NCBI RefSeq assembly: GCF_001644015.1
Contig: NZ_LUUI01000142.1
Span: 1 to 64,000 of the forward strand
Source: Methylomonas lenta
Lineage (GTDB): Bacteria; Pseudomonadota; Gammaproteobacteria; Methylococcales; Methylomonadaceae
Reading direction: 5' to 3'
Length of the DNA: 64,000 nt
Below the pieces are notes generated by a model, which did not search any database, was not told the DNA's origin, and saw only the letters and a program-made list of their open reading frames with translations. Positions within the stretch are counted from its first letter, which is position 1; every line of letters starts with the position of its first letter. Both the position numbers and the translations under genes were made by a program. Shown here in pieces: positions 1-10,216 of this stretch.

Positions 1-1
1 C

Positions 2-796
2 TTAATGGCAGTGACGCGGCGCGTGGGAACGAGGCAACAGGATACGTTTCTGGCGGGATTCAAAACAAAAGCCGTGACCAAGTTCGAGCAGAAACGCCTG
101 CAGTTTGCCAAGCAACTGGTCTTCCAGTTGCGATTCGCTCATAACCTCGGCGGGCTTCAGACCGAGAAATTCGAATAGGTAAGGATCGCGGATATTGAAT
201 AGCGCTTGCGGTTCCACGCTCTGCTGGGCCAGTTCCGCCAGCTTAAGTTTGTCGATGGATAAACCGGAGCGTTCGTAATACAGGTTGCCGATCTGGCGTT
301 TTAATTCCCGCACCGACCAGTTGCCGCGCAGGCATTCTATTTCGTAGAAGCTGCGCTTGGTGGCATCGTCGATATCGACCAACAGGTCAAAGTGGCTATA
401 TGACAGGCGTGTCATCAGTGGCGGGTTCCCCGCGGATTGTGGGGACGTTGTCCCCACTTTTTGCAGAATCGATTCCAATGCGGGTAGGAGCGGTAATTGT
501 GGGGGCAGTGTCCCCACAAATGCCGGGTAAAACCGATAAAACCGAAGGTAACAATAAAGCTGGCGGCGATTACAGTTGCTTATGCCGTGTAGTGCTTGCG
601 ATAACTCGTCGAATAGCCGCTCGCCGTATTCAGCACGATCCCCGCCTTGTAATTCGTAATCGTTGATATAACCGCCAATCAACCAATTTCGTAACGTTAA
701 GCCGATGTTGACGGCTTTACCAATTTGGTTGGTCAAGTCCTGATGCAGCGTTTGGATGCTATCGACTAATTGTTTGAATGTGGTTACATGATTCAC
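2..796 (-). pseudogene. DUF1016 (YhcG-type) PDDEXK nuclease-like protein, probably truncated
   Basis: The N-terminal region (about residues 1-85) and the block around residues 130-235 (DLLVDIDD, SFYEIECLRGNWSVREL, PYLFEFLGL, LLELGHGFCFESRQKRIL) read as the DUF1016 family, whose members often sit in type I restriction operons. Family proteins normally continue for another 100 or so residues after the GFCFE-RQKR block and carry the catalytic Asp/Glu-x-Lys there. Here the frame runs into TAA at positions 2-4 only 12 unrelated residues later, so the nuclease core is missing. The start is GTG at 794-796, overlapping the hsdM stop by 4 nt, so the two genes are coupled. Function is probably lost; sequence left of the window would show whether a frameshift or a junction caused it. 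Confidence 0.7.
439..519. repeat. Two GTGGGG...CCCCAC palindromes inside the DUF1016 gene
   Basis: GTGGGGAC (439-446) faces GTCCCCAC (450-457) across 3 nt, and TTGTGGGG (497-504) faces CCCCACAA (512-519) across 7 nt. Both lie in a stretch translated as a Pro/Thr-rich insert (VGTTSP and FVGTLPP) between the family's conserved N-terminal and nuclease-side blocks. They look like a small palindrome that expanded within a tolerant loop of the coding sequence. Confidence 0.65.
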
Positions 797-2913
797 GCCG
801 TCACCTCTCTCAGCAAATCCACAATCTCGCCTTCCAGCGCCTTGATTTCGGCTTCTATGGTTTCCAAGTCGCGCGGTGGCTCGTAGCGGTAAAAGTGGCG
901 ATTCAGCGGGATTTCGTAGCCGACTTTGGTTTTGCTGTGATCAATCCAGGCATCGGGGACATGCGGCAATACTTCACGCTTAAAGTAAGCGTCTATGCTT
1001 TCTTTGAGCGGGACGGTTTCGGTATCGCGCAAGTCGGTATCCGGCTCCGGATTACCGTGCCTGTCGGTACAGATGATTGCCGTTTCGTCTCGTTCGCTTA
1101 ATGCGGCCAATACTGCTTTTAATTCAGGCGCTGACAAACGTACATCATGGGCGCGATCAATGTCGCGTAGTGTCAGCAAGAAGTGTTTACGGTCTACAAA
1201 TAAGGTCGCTCCATGCTGTTCAGCAAAAACGGCCAACAAATTGCGGATTTTTTGCTGGCGGGCGCGACCTGCTTCAATTTCTTGCTGGCGGACGGTTTCG
1301 TTCTTTTTATTGCTGTTGGCGAGGTTAATAAACGCGGTTTGCTGTTCCAGGCTGGCGATGCGCTCGGTACTAGCTTGGAAATTGAGCCTGAGTGGGCGTT
1401 CCACGGTAATTTTGTGATAACCAAAATCTGCGTTATCGAACAGCTTGCTGACGATTAATTCTTTTTCTTTGCCGTCAAGCGTAAAGCTACGGGTTTCACC
1501 ATCGGCAAAGTTGGCATAGATGCGGGTGATTTCGCCGATATGATCCGGGTCTTTGGCTTTGTCGCTAGGGTCGCCAATGCGGCGGCGTTTGTTGCCCAAG
1601 GATTTTTCCATTGGCACCCAAAAGTTGCGGGCGTCGATCAATTGCACTTTGCTTTTTCGCTGGGGTTCCTTGCGGTTGCTGATGATCCAGATGTAAGTCG
1701 AAATGCCGGTGTTGTAGAACAGTTGCTCCGGCAGGGCGACGATGGCTTCCAACCAGTCGTTTTCGAAAATCCAGCGACGGATTTCACTTTCGCCGCTGCC
1801 GGCGTCACCGGTAAATAAAGGCGAACCGTTAAACACGATGCCGATGCGGCTGCCGCCGTTGGCCGGACTACGCATTTTGGCAATCATGTGTTGCAAGAAC
1901 AGGAAAGCGCCGTCGTTGATGCGCGGCGTACCGGCACCAAAGCGGCCGGCATAGCCCAAGGTATCGGCTTCCTGCTGGATGATTTTTTGTTGCTGCTTCC
2001 ATTCCACGCCAAACGGCGGATTGGCCAGCATGTAATCGAAAGTCCATGTGTTGCCGTCGCTGTCGCGCTCAAAGCCGTCGCGGGTGAAAGTATCGCCCAG
2101 GATCACATTGTCGGCGTCTTCACCCTTGATCAGCATGTCAGACTTACAGATCGCCCAGGCTTCGTCATTGAAATCCTGGCCGAATAGTTTTGGCTGCGCA
2201 TCGGCATTGAGCTTGCGGATGTACTCTTATGCCACCGACAGCATGCCGCCGGTGCCGCAAGCCGGGTCATAAATGGTTTTGACCACATGACTTTGCGCCA
2301 AATCCTGCTCCGGCACCAATAACAGGTTGACCATCAATTTGATGACTTCACGCGGAGTGAAATGCTCGCCTGCTTCCTCGTTCGATTGTTCAGCACCGAT
2401 ACGGATCAGTTCTTCGAACACATAGCCCATTTGCACGTTATCCACCCGTTGCGGCGAAAGGTCGATGGCGGCAAAGGCTTTGACCACTTCGAACAGAATG
2501 TTCTTTTCTGCCATGTGGGCAATCTGCTCGCTGAATTTGAACTTCTCCATGATGGCACGGACGTTCCCAGAAAAGCCGTTTATGTAGCTATTTAGATTGG
2601 GGGCGAGATTGTTCGGATCGTTGAGCAGGGAATGATCGGCATTTTTGTCGAACTGCATTCGCGATAGATTGTAAAAGCGGTGTCCGGTTATTGATTGCAG
2701 TCTGGCCTGTATGACGCGTTCCGGCTTGGTTTTAAGGGTTTGATATTCCTCAAATGCCGCGTCTTTGCTAGGTGCGAGTAGACAATCGAAACGGCGCAAC
2801 ACGGTCAGCGGCAAAATGACTTTGCGGTATTCGTTGCGTTTGTAAGGACCGCGCAGCAGGTTGCAAATGCTCCAAATAAAATTGGCTAATTGGCTGTGAG
2901 TTTCGCCGTTCAT
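793..2913 (-). pseudogene. hsdM: Type I restriction-modification DNA methyltransferase subunit, split by an in-frame stop
   Basis: Long-form HsdM of about 706 codons. The N-terminal part (2230-2913) holds the HsdM helical domain and SAM motif I, DPACGTGGM. The next codons are TAA (2227-2229), then EYIRKLNADAQPKLFGQD and on, in the same frame, to the catalytic NPPF motif (ANPPFGVEW) and the C-terminal coiled region. Family members read ...VAEEYIR..., so one GAA-to-TAA change explains the break; no frame change is needed. AAGGAA precedes the ATG at 2911-2913. Methylation needs motif I and NPPF in one fold, so activity is doubtful unless the stop is read through. No hsdS or hsdR lies in the window; the DUF1016 gene follows with a 4-nt overlap. 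Confidence 0.85.
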
Positions 2914-3049
2914 TACGTTGTTTCCTTTTTATTTATATTCAACTCACCGCTCCGGGAGATTGATGCCAATATATTACCCTCTACAACACTTACAAGATAC
3001 AAGAGGCGCTGAAAACGGCCAGCATAATTTGTACAGTTGACTAAACCCT

Positions 3050-3673
3050 TTATTGTATTTTTTGGTCTGCGATGGCCTTAACAACAGCTCGGACAATTTC
3101 ATCAGCATTTTGGTTGGTAGAAGACCGGGGTAACTTTATTGCTGAAGAATCTCGCCTTGTCGATATAGCTGTATAGAGTTGTCAAAACATCTTCATGGCC
3201 TAAATTCTGGCTCCAAGACTTAAATTCTTCTGGTGTTTGGCAAAGCTGTTGGCCAAGTGTCACCAAGGTTTTAGAAAGCTATGTGAATTGAAATAGGGCA
3301 AATCGGTTGTTTCAAAAGCTTCACGAAAGATAGACCGTATCGGTGATGCGTTGCTCCAATGCTCGGGTTTGAGTCCTGATGCTTTAAATACCCTGTCTGC
3401 GACGATATGCTGAATTTCATCGCCTACCGGAAAGAAATAAGTAGTAAAGGTCTTACTGAATTTGGTATTCACCTCCCTGGCATCCTGAAACACGCAATTA
3501 GTAACCAGATCAACGTGTTTTAACTTCATCGAAGCAATGGTGCTATCTCTGGCACCGGTTAACCAGGTAAAGGCGATCAGTGCGCGGTTATCGGAAGGAA
3601 TGGTTTTGTTTTTGACGATGCCTTTCATGCGCACATCGGCGCGGAAGTTTTCATTTGCTAAAGGTCTGAACAC
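3050..3673 (-). pseudogene. Tyrosine site-specific integrase remnant, frameshifted
   Basis: C-terminal half of a phage-type integrase. The first catalytic Arg block (TGARDSTIASMKLKHVDL) is intact. The H-x-x-R block reads HSF then falls out of frame at 3273/3274, where CGT appears to have lost its G; restoring it gives HSFRKTLVTLGQQ. The Tyr block (NLGHEDVLTTLYSY) follows in that second frame. A further shift near 3165-3170 leads to a plausible tail (NADEIVRAVVKAIADQK) ending at TAA 3050-3052. No clear start or core-binding domain remains upstream of 3673. It lies beside att copy 1 and points away from it, so it probably belonged to the element to the left. Confidence 0.8.
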
Positions 3674-3812
3674 ACCTTCAACAAATTAAAAAGCGGGCTA
3701 AATCTGACTGGTTTTGCGGGTTGAGCAAAATAAAGCAGCACTGCGCCTTGCTGCGTTTATGTTGCTTCAACTCGACGGGCAATTTAGTTGTAAAGCTTTA
3801 TCTATCAGTCAC

Positions 3813-3865
3813 TTAAATGGTGCCGGCAATAGGAATCGAACCTACGACCTTCGCGTTACGAGTGC
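3813..3865 (-). repeat. att copy 1: duplicated 3' part of tRNA-Thr(CGT)
   Basis: These 53 bases are identical to 23113-23165, covering the CCA end, acceptor 3' strand, T arm and the anticodon region of the tRNA-Thr gene. The D arm and 5' acceptor strand are absent, so this is not a functional tRNA. It marks the boundary between the leftmost element and element A. Confidence 0.9.
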
Positions 3866-4034
3866 CAGAATTTGCACATAACAGATTGATTTAATTGAAT
3901 TTAATCAAATAGTCCTCACGTTGCAATGCCTATTTGTGCTTATTCGAGTTTATATGATTTACTCAGATTTTACCCAGCAATTTTCTGGTACACCGGCGCT
4001 AGATTCTTGCATGGGTTGAATTAATCTAACCTTG

Positions 4035-4055
4035 TTGGGTAAAAAGTTTACCCAA
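4035..4055. repeat. Perfect 9-bp palindrome TTGGGTAAA / TTTACCCAA
   Basis: Arms 4035-4043 and 4047-4055 are separated by AAG. A related TTACCC-act-GGGTAA palindrome occurs at 14838-14852, near the other end of the same att-flanked block. Binding sites for an integrase or excision factor are one possible reading. Confidence 0.55.
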
Positions 4056-4093
4056 ACTACCTTGAGTCTTCATGACTGGGGCATGCTTCGTGC

Positions 4094-4152
4094 ATAAATT
4101 CTGGTATACAAGAATTATATCCATATCAATACAATTCTGATTATAAATTCTG
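4094..4152 (+). promoter_or_regulatory. Candidate hipBA operator/promoter with AATTCTG repeats
   Basis: ATAAATTCTG occurs at 4094-4103 and 4143-4152, AATTCTG again at 4133-4139, and AGAATT in inverse orientation at 4111-4116. HipB-type antitoxins usually bind repeated operators just upstream of their own gene; this cluster ends 65 bp before hipB. It does not match the E. coli HipB operator, so the assignment rests on position and repetition. Confidence 0.4.
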
Positions 4153-4217
4153 CTTTTTCAGAGTTTTAATTGACTCCTAGCCATTCATCTTTTATAAATC
4201 TGTTATAGGAGATTTTT

Positions 4218-4520
4218 ATGAAGCGTGTAGTTCCAACCCCATTCCCGGTCGATCCTTATCTCGAGAACCCTGTCGTCTTGGGTGCGGCCATTCGCTCTGC
4301 ACGAACCCAGGCCGGGATTCGTTTGGAAGATGCAGCGATGACCATTGGCGTGTGTTTACAAACATTGGTCGACATTGAAGCCGGAAAACCGGGTGTTAGT
4401 ATCGGTAAAATTCTGCAAGTCTCGCAAGGATTAGGTGTGTCATTATTTGTCATACCTCAATCGCAACGTGAAATCGCTCGCCGTCGTCTGTCCGATTTAA
4501 CGGTGGACAACCAAGCATGA
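4218..4520 (+). CDS. hipB: HipB-type XRE-family antitoxin/transcription regulator
   Basis: A 100-aa protein with one Xre/Cro helix-turn-helix domain (about residues 22-78; AIRSARTQAGIRLEDAAMTIG then the recognition-helix region LQTLVDIEAGKPG). In the family it neutralises HipA and represses the operon. AGGAGA at 4207-4212 sits 5 nt before the ATG, a strong ribosome site. It overlaps hipA by 4 nt (ATGA at 4517-4520), the usual coupling for this pair. Repeats just upstream are candidate operators. Identity is secure at family level from the HTH plus a HipA neighbour. Confidence 0.88.
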   Translation: MKRVVPTPFPVDPYLENPVVLGAAIRSARTQAGIRLEDAAMTIGVCLQTLVDIEAGKPGVSIGKILQVSQGLGVSLFVIPQSQREIARRRLSDLTVDNQA

Positions 4521-5851
4521 AATTGACTGTTCAGGCCAACGGCATTTGCATCGGTTGCTTGAGTTTGGATGCCCTGTCCGGACTGTATGCTTTTGACTAT
4601 TCGGTTGAGTGGCTCGCCAAGGAACAGCGTTTTCCACTCAGCCCGGTCCTGCCGCTGGTTCGCCAAAGTTTGTCTGCAGAACAGCATAGCGCCCATGTAC
4701 GGCAATTTTTTCAGAATCTGTTGCCCGAAGGGCAAGCGCTTGACGATGCGGCGCAAGCCAACAAGGTGTCAAAGTCTAACCTGATCGGTTTGCTGGTGGC
4801 ATTAGGTCGAGAGACTGCAGGGGCTTTAGAGATCAGCCTTGACGATTCGCAAGCCTTATCAACGCCTTTAGCAGCCAAGCGTTTGCTCACCCGCGAAGAA
4901 TTATCGCAGCGTATTCGATCACGTCCCGATCTAGCCTTCAGCGTTTGGGACGGCAAAGTGCGCTTATCCATTGCAGGCTATCAGGACAAGATTGCACTAT
5001 TGGAAGAAAATGGCTTATGGTTTCTGGTGGATGGAGGCAGCCTGGCATCTACCCACTTGCTAAAACCTGATCCAATCCGCAGCGGATTGCAGCATATGAC
5101 GAGTAACGAGTTCGCCTGCATGCGCTTGGCTCGGGCTGTCGGAGTAGCCGCAGCCGATATTCGGCTCGAGCACATTCCGGACCCCGTGCTGCTGATACGC
5201 CGATTTGATCGCAGAATTACCACTGAAGGCATCGACCGCTTACATTGCATTGATGGCTGCCAAGCGTTAGGCCTGGGTGTCAGTATGAAATACGAACGTC
5301 CTTACGGCGATGGTCGTGATGTACAGCATATCCGGGATGGTGCCTCCTTACCCAAGCTGTTTGCATTATTCGACCGAGTCAGCGCACAACCGACTGCCGA
5401 TCGTTTGGCACTATTGCGTTGGACGATTTTTCAAACCCTGATCGGTAATACCGACGCCCATGGTAAAAACTTGTCATTTTTCATCGATGCGGGTGGAATT
5501 CGCTTGGCGCCAGCCTACGATTTGCTGTGTTGCCTAATTTACTCTGGCGACCAGATCAGCGATACACTATCCATGGCAATTGGTGATAATTTTGATGTCC
5601 TATCATTAACGCCCTACGACTGGGCTCTAATGGCGGTCGAATGCGGACTGAATGCCCGATTGGTTAGCCGGGAGCTTAAGCAGATGGCCAATAAAATTCT
5701 GAAGATTTGGCCTGAATTAAAAGTCCATCTCGCAACTGCTAACGCCGACGATGTGACTTTGAAAGCCATTGAAGCCACCTTGAACCAACAATGCCAGCAT
5801 GCACTCAGCATTGCGGACAATATTCCGAAGGTTTCAAAAGAGCTATTGTGA
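4517..5851 (+). CDS. hipA: HipA-family serine/threonine kinase toxin
   Basis: Length 444 aa, normal for HipA. The N-terminal couple domain includes FFQNLLPEGQALDDAA; the kinase part has an ATP-binding Lys (THLLKPDP), LIRRFDR, and the catalytic loop NTDAHGKNLS near residue 311 followed by LAPAYDLLC, the metal-binding Asp. E. coli HipA phosphorylates glutamyl-tRNA synthetase and stops translation; relatives use other targets, so the target here is unknown. All kinase motifs are present, so it appears active. It is translated from a 4-nt overlap with hipB. In element A the pair may help keep the island in the population. Confidence 0.9.
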   Translation: MKLTVQANGICIGCLSLDALSGLYAFDYSVEWLAKEQRFPLSPVLPLVRQSLSAEQHSAHVRQFFQNLLPEGQALDDAAQANKVSKSNLIGLLVALGRETAGALEISLDDSQALSTPLAAKRLLTREELSQRIRSRPDLAFSVWDGKVRLSIAGYQDKIALLEENGLWFLVDGGSLASTHLLKPDPIRSGLQHMTSNEFACMRLARAVGVAAADIRLEHIPDPVLLIRRFDRRITTEGIDRLHCIDGCQALGLGVSMKYERPYGDGRDVQHIRDGASLPKLFALFDRVSAQPTADRLALLRWTIFQTLIGNTDAHGKNLSFFIDAGGIRLAPAYDLLCCLIYSGDQISDTLSMAIGDNFDVLSLTPYDWALMAVECGLNARLVSRELKQMANKILKIWPELKVHLATANADDVTLKAIEATLNQQCQHALSIADNIPKVSKELL

Positions 5852-6287
5852 GAAGTTGATGCTTTCAAGCTCGCAGCTAGTTCGTTCGTTATCAACTAGA
5901 CCCATTCGATAATCCGCCTTGTTCACTGGTGATATCCGGAGTATTCATCTAAAAATAGACCTTGTTTTGAGTATTCCGATGAAGACTGTCATGCATTCTT
6001 GGAGCAAACCAGTCAGCAAAAATTTAAAGAAAGCAGCCACTGATAGTGAATGAAATCACTCGACTTAGTCGGCGGCCACCGACCCACAGGCGATATCCAG
6101 ACTCTAAGATAAAGTTGAAAAATCGTAGTCGATAGATTTTGGGGGCACAATCGTCAACGCGTTATTTAGACGATATTTATATTTGCTCTTCTGTATATTC
6201 AATTAACGTCATAAATAGCCGTTGCGTTTCAAATAACGTCGCTTGTGACCCAGCGAATTTTCTTGTTGAAGGTTGAAAGGGGGGCTA
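5852..6287 (+). promoter_or_regulatory. kdp promoter region with candidate KdpE sites
   Basis: A 436-bp gene-free stretch between hipA and kdpF. Near its 3' end an almost identical 12-mer, TCAATTAACGTC (6199-6210) and TCAAATAACGTC (6229-6240), recurs with a 30-bp period, about three helical turns; CGTTATTT at 6160-6167 is an inverted partial copy. This geometry suits a cooperatively binding response regulator such as KdpE, but the sequence is not the E. coli Kdp box. The rest shows no gene. Confidence 0.45.
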
Positions 6288-6377
6288 ATGGTCTGGATAT
6301 ATTGGTTGAGCGGCTGCCTGGCACTTGCCGTATTTGTTTATCTTGTTACAGCGTTGTTTTACCCGGAGAAATTCTGA
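6288..6377 (+). CDS. kdpF: KdpF, small subunit stabilising the Kdp potassium ATPase
   Basis: A 29-aa hydrophobic peptide beginning [16 protein letters not shown] and ending LFYPEKF. One transmembrane helix plus the closing YPEKF is the hallmark of KdpF. In E. coli KdpF stabilises the KdpABC complex in the inner membrane. A purine-rich AAAGGGGGG lies just upstream. Its TGA overlaps the kdpA ATG by one base (6377), so the two are coupled. The position immediately before kdpA and the C-terminal signature make the call firm despite the size. Confidence 0.92.
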   Translation: MVWIYWLSGCLALAVFVYLVTALFYPEKF

Positions 6378-8116
6378 TGACAGAGCAAGGCTTGCTGCAA
6401 GTTACTTTGTATTTGGCTATATTGCTGCTGCTGGTTAGACCCCTGGGTGGCTATATGGCGAGAGTTTATCTGAACGCACCGCCGGCGGGACCGAGCCGTT
6501 GGCTGACGGGAATAGAACGTGGCATCTACCGACTCAGTAGCATCGATCCCGATCAGGAGATGTGCTGGCCACAATATGCGTTGGCGGTGTTGCTGTTCAA
6601 TCTGCTGGGAATAGTAGCAGTATTTGTACTGGAACGCTGGCAGGCTATTTTGCCACTTAACCCGCAGGGAATGGCGGCAATCGGTGTCGATTCAGCGTTG
6701 AATACGGCGGTGAGTTTTGCGACCAATACCAACTGGCAAGGCTATGGCGGCGAAACCACCCTGAGCTATCTGACCCAGATGCTGGGTTTGACGGTGCAGA
6801 ACTTCCTGTCCGCCGCCAGCGGTATGGCGGTTTTGGTGGCCTTGATTCGTGGGTTTTCTCGACACAACGCCGAGACCATTGGAAATTTCTGGGTGGATAT
6901 GACGCGCAGCGTGCTCTATATCCTGCTGCCTTTATCGCTGGTTTTTGCCGTCATACTAGCTGGCCAAGGCGTTCTGCAGAACTACGCGCCTTACCAAACG
7001 GTTACGACAGTCGAAGCGCAAAATCAAGCCGCCCGGCAACAAACTATCGCGATGGGGCCAGTCGCCTCTCAACTGGCGATCAAACAACTCGGCACCAACG
7101 GCGGCGGTTTCTTCAACGTCAATTCGTCCCACCCTTTTGAAAATCCGACGCCTTTGTCCAATTTCCTGGAAATGCTGGCGATTCTGCTGATACCGGCTGC
7201 CTTGTGTTACAGCTTCGGCGTCATGATAGGTGATACACGGCAAGGTTGGTTGATTCTGGCGACCATGGCGGCGATATTCATTCCGTTAGTGTTGTTGACG
7301 GTTGCCGCCGAACAAGCCGGTAACCCTTTGCTGGCGAATCCGGACGTCGACCAGGCGGCATCGCTCACACAAGCCGGCGGTAACATGGAGGGTAAGGAAA
7401 CCCGTTTCGGCATCGTCAATTCGGCGTTATGGGCGGTGGTGACCACGGCAGCCTCCAATGGCTCGGTCAATGCGATGCACGATTCCTTTACACCGCTGGG
7501 CGGATTGGCACCAATGGCACTGATGCAACTCGGCGAAGTTGTGTTCGGTGGCGTCGGTTCGGGTTTGTACGGCATGATCGTGTTTGCACTGGTTGCGGTA
7601 TTCATCGCCGGTTTGATGATAGGACGTACGCCGGAATATTTGGGTAAGAAGATCGAAGCGTTCGAAATGAAAATGGCAGCCCTGGTGATTTTGATCCCGC
7701 CGCTGTTAGTGTTAGGTGGCACGGCCTTAGCCGTGATGCTGGACGTCGGCAAAACATCTATTTTCAATCCCGGCGCCCATGGTTTCAGTGAAGTACTGTA
7801 TGCCTTTTCTTCAGCAGGCAACAATAACGGCAGTGCGTTTGCAGGTCTGAATGCCAACGTGCCGTTCTATAATCTGAGCCTCGCCATCGCCATGTTGATT
7901 GCCCGATACGGCTTGATGGTGCCGGTACTGGCGATTGCGGGTTCCCTGGCGGCAAAAAAGTCCGTGCCGGTCGGAGCCGGCACGTTGCCGACGCATACAC
8001 CTTTGTTCGGCATGTTATTACTGGTCGTTGTGGTGATGGTTGGTGCCCTGACTTTCGTGCCGGCATTGGCGTTGGGGCCTATCGTCGAACACTTGCAAAT
8101 GATAGGTCTTCATTGA
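6377..8116 (+). CDS. kdpA: Potassium-transporting ATPase subunit A (K+ channel-like subunit)
   Basis: A 579-aa integral membrane protein of the K+-transporter superfamily, near-collinear with E. coli KdpA. Selectivity-filter-type segments are visible: [22 protein letters not shown] and AANNNGSAF-like (AGNNNGSAF). KdpA binds K+ and passes it toward KdpB in the high-affinity KdpFABC pump. The start at 6377 was chosen because it overlaps kdpF and gives MTEQGLLQ..., matching the family N-terminus; a longer reading from 6245 would translate through kdpF in another frame. Followed 16 nt later by kdpB. Confidence 0.97.
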   Translation: MTEQGLLQVTLYLAILLLLVRPLGGYMARVYLNAPPAGPSRWLTGIERGIYRLSSIDPDQEMCWPQYALAVLLFNLLGIVAVFVLERWQAILPLNPQGMAAIGVDSALNTAVSFATNTNWQGYGGETTLSYLTQMLGLTVQNFLSAASGMAVLVALIRGFSRHNAETIGNFWVDMTRSVLYILLPLSLVFAVILAGQGVLQNYAPYQTVTTVEAQNQAARQQTIAMGPVASQLAIKQLGTNGGGFFNVNSSHPFENPTPLSNFLEMLAILLIPAALCYSFGVMIGDTRQGWLILATMAAIFIPLVLLTVAAEQAGNPLLANPDVDQAASLTQAGGNMEGKETRFGIVNSALWAVVTTAASNGSVNAMHDSFTPLGGLAPMALMQLGEVVFGGVGSGLYGMIVFALVAVFIAGLMIGRTPEYLGKKIEAFEMKMAALVILIPPLLVLGGTALAVMLDVGKTSIFNPGAHGFSEVLYAFSSAGNNNGSAFAGLNANVPFYNLSLAIAMLIARYGLMVPVLAIAGSLAAKKSVPVGAGTLPTHTPLFGMLLLVVVVMVGALTFVPALALGPIVEHLQMIGLH

Positions 8117-8132
8117 TCTGAAAGGTGAGGAT

Positions 8133-10205
8133 ATGAGTAAAAACACGCTTTCCACTTCCTTATTTAACCGGGACATCCTGCAACAAGCCATAATCGATGC
8201 CTTCGCTAAATTGGCACCTCGGCAGCAATGGAAGAATCCGGTGATGTTCGTGGTTTATCTCGGCAGTATGTTGACCAGCGTACTTTGGCTGCAAGCCTTG
8301 CGCGGACAAGGCGACGCGCCGGCTGGTTTTATTCTGGCCATTGCCTGTTGTCTATGGTTTACCGTACTGTTCGCCAATTTTGCAGAAGCGGTCGCGGAAG
8401 GCCGCAGCAAGGCACAGGCTTCGTTTCTGCACAACGCCAAGCGTGACATCATCGCCAAGAAACTTGACGAAGCGCGTTACGGCAACCCTTTCACAGAGAT
8501 CGCAGCCTCCAGTCTACGCAAGGGCGACGTGGTATTGATAGAAGCCGGCGATTTCATACCCGGCGACGGCGATGTGATCGAGGGTGTTGCTTCGGTCGAC
8601 GAGAGTGCGATTACCGGCGAGAGCGCGCCTGTAATTCGCGAATCAGGCGGCGACTTCAGTTCAGTGACCGGCGGTACGCGCGTCTTGTCGGACTGGTTGG
8701 TGGTGCGCATCAGCGTCAATCCCGGTGAAACCTTCCTGGATAGAATGATTGCGATGGTGGAAGGCTCGCAGCGGCAAAAAACGCCCAACGAAATTGCCTT
8801 GACGATTTTATTAGTAGCGCTGACGCTGGTGTTTCTGATGGCCACTGTGACCTTGCTACCGTTTTCCTTGTATAGCGTAGAAACGGCCGGCAGCGGTCAT
8901 CCTTTATCGATTACGGTGTTGGTCGCCTTGCTGGTATGCTTGATACCTACCACCATCGGTGGCCTGTTATCGGCGATCGGCGTGGCGGGGATCGGTCGCA
9001 TGATGCAGAAAAACGTCGTTGCCACCTCGGGACGGGCGGTGGAGGCGGCCGGCGACGTCGACGTGCTATTGCTCGATAAGACCGGCACCATCACGTTGGG
9101 TAACCGCCAGGCTGCGGCCTTTTTTCCGGCCAAAGGCGTAAGCGAAAAGCAGCTCGCGGACGCCGCGCAATTGTCGTCGCTGGCCGATGAAACCCCGGAA
9201 GGCCGCAGTATCGTAGTGTTGGCCAAACAAAAGTTCGGCATCCGAGGGCGAGACGTACATTCCTTAGGCGCGACTTTCGTGCATTTCAGCGCCCAGACCC
9301 GAATGAGTGGTGTCAATCTGAAAGGCCGACAGATTCGCAAAGGTTCCGAAGATGCGATTCGTGGTTATATCACCGAGCAGGGCGGCCGCTTTCCCGCAGA
9401 CACCCAAAATATCGTTATCGATGTTTCCCGCCGCGGTTCGACGCCTTTGGTGGTAGCCGAGGACAAGAAGGTTTTGGGCGTCATCGAGCTGAAAGACATC
9501 GTCAAGGGAGGCATCAAAGAGCGATTCATGGAATTACGGCAAATGGGCATCAAAACTATCATGATCACCGGCGACAACCGACTGACCGCCGCGGCGATCG
9601 CCGCCGAGGCTGGCGTGGACGATTTCCTGGCCGAAGCCACGCCGGAAGCAAAATTAAACTTGATTCGCCAGCATCAGGCCGAGGGCCGCTTGGTAGCCAT
9701 GACAGGCGACGGCACCAACGATGCGCCGGCCTTGGCGCAGGCAGATGTCGCCGTAGCGATGAATAGCGGCACCCAGGCCGCCAAGGAAGCAGGCAATATG
9801 GTTGATCTGGATTCCAATCCGACCAAGTTGATCGAAATCGTCGAAACCGGCAAGCAGATGCTGATGACCCGCGGCGCCCTCACCACGTTCAGCATCGCTA
9901 ACGACGTGGCCAAATATTTCGCGATCATCCCGGCCGCCTTCGCTGGCACTTATCCGGCTTTGAACGTATTGAATGTCATGCATCTGGCAACCCCGGCCAG
10001 CGCGATCTTGTCAGCAGTCATTTTTAATGCTCTGATCATTATCGCGTTGATTCCACTGGCATTGCGCGGCGTGGGTTATAAGCCGGTCGGCGCCGAGAAA
10101 CTTTTACAAAACAATTTGCTGATCTACGGTTTGGGCGGGTTGGTTGTCCCGTTTATCGGCATCAAGCTGATTGATGCATTACTGGTCGGTCTGCATCTGG
10201 TTTAA
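8133..10205 (+). CDS. kdpB: Potassium-transporting P-type ATPase subunit B
   Basis: A 690-aa P-type ATPase. The phosphorylated Asp is D315 in DKTGT; the actuator loop reads ITGES, and hinge motifs TGDN and [10 protein letters not shown] are intact, as is [16 protein letters not shown] preceding the phosphorylation site. Its ATP hydrolysis drives K+ import through KdpA. AAGGTGAGG lies a few bases before the ATG. Length and motifs match the family with no damage. Lies between kdpA (16-nt gap) and kdpC (11-nt gap). Confidence 0.98.
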   Translation: MSKNTLSTSLFNRDILQQAIIDAFAKLAPRQQWKNPVMFVVYLGSMLTSVLWLQALRGQGDAPAGFILAIACCLWFTVLFANFAEAVAEGRSKAQASFLHNAKRDIIAKKLDEARYGNPFTEIAASSLRKGDVVLIEAGDFIPGDGDVIEGVASVDESAITGESAPVIRESGGDFSSVTGGTRVLSDWLVVRISVNPGETFLDRMIAMVEGSQRQKTPNEIALTILLVALTLVFLMATVTLLPFSLYSVETAGSGHPLSITVLVALLVCLIPTTIGGLLSAIGVAGIGRMMQKNVVATSGRAVEAAGDVDVLLLDKTGTITLGNRQAAAFFPAKGVSEKQLADAAQLSSLADETPEGRSIVVLAKQKFGIRGRDVHSLGATFVHFSAQTRMSGVNLKGRQIRKGSEDAIRGYITEQGGRFPADTQNIVIDVSRRGSTPLVVAEDKKVLGVIELKDIVKGGIKERFMELRQMGIKTIMITGDNRLTAAAIAAEAGVDDFLAEATPEAKLNLIRQHQAEGRLVAMTGDGTNDAPALAQADVAVAMNSGTQAAKEAGNMVDLDSNPTKLIEIVETGKQMLMTRGALTTFSIANDVAKYFAIIPAAFAGTYPALNVLNVMHLATPASAILSAVIFNALIIIALIPLALRGVGYKPVGAEKLLQNNLLIYGLGGLVVPFIGIKLIDALLVGLHLV

Positions 10206-10216
10206 CAGGAGACTTT

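Larger units (their letters stand above)
3674..4217. other. Gene-free end region of element A
   Basis: This 544-bp stretch has no credible gene. It contains att copy 1 (3813-3865), an AT-rich segment with several TTTACCCA-type motifs, a perfect GGGTAAA/TTTACCC palindrome at 4035-4055 and the AATTCTG repeat cluster in front of hipB. Confidence 0.6.

Noticed and set aside
3818..3893. A second tRNA-Thr gene at the left att copy
   Set aside because: Only the 3' part matches; the D arm and 5' acceptor strand are absent here and at 14912.
6245..6376. In-frame 44-residue extension upstream of kdpA
   Set aside because: It translates through kdpF in another frame and has no resemblance to KdpA N-termini; the ATG overlapping kdpF is better.
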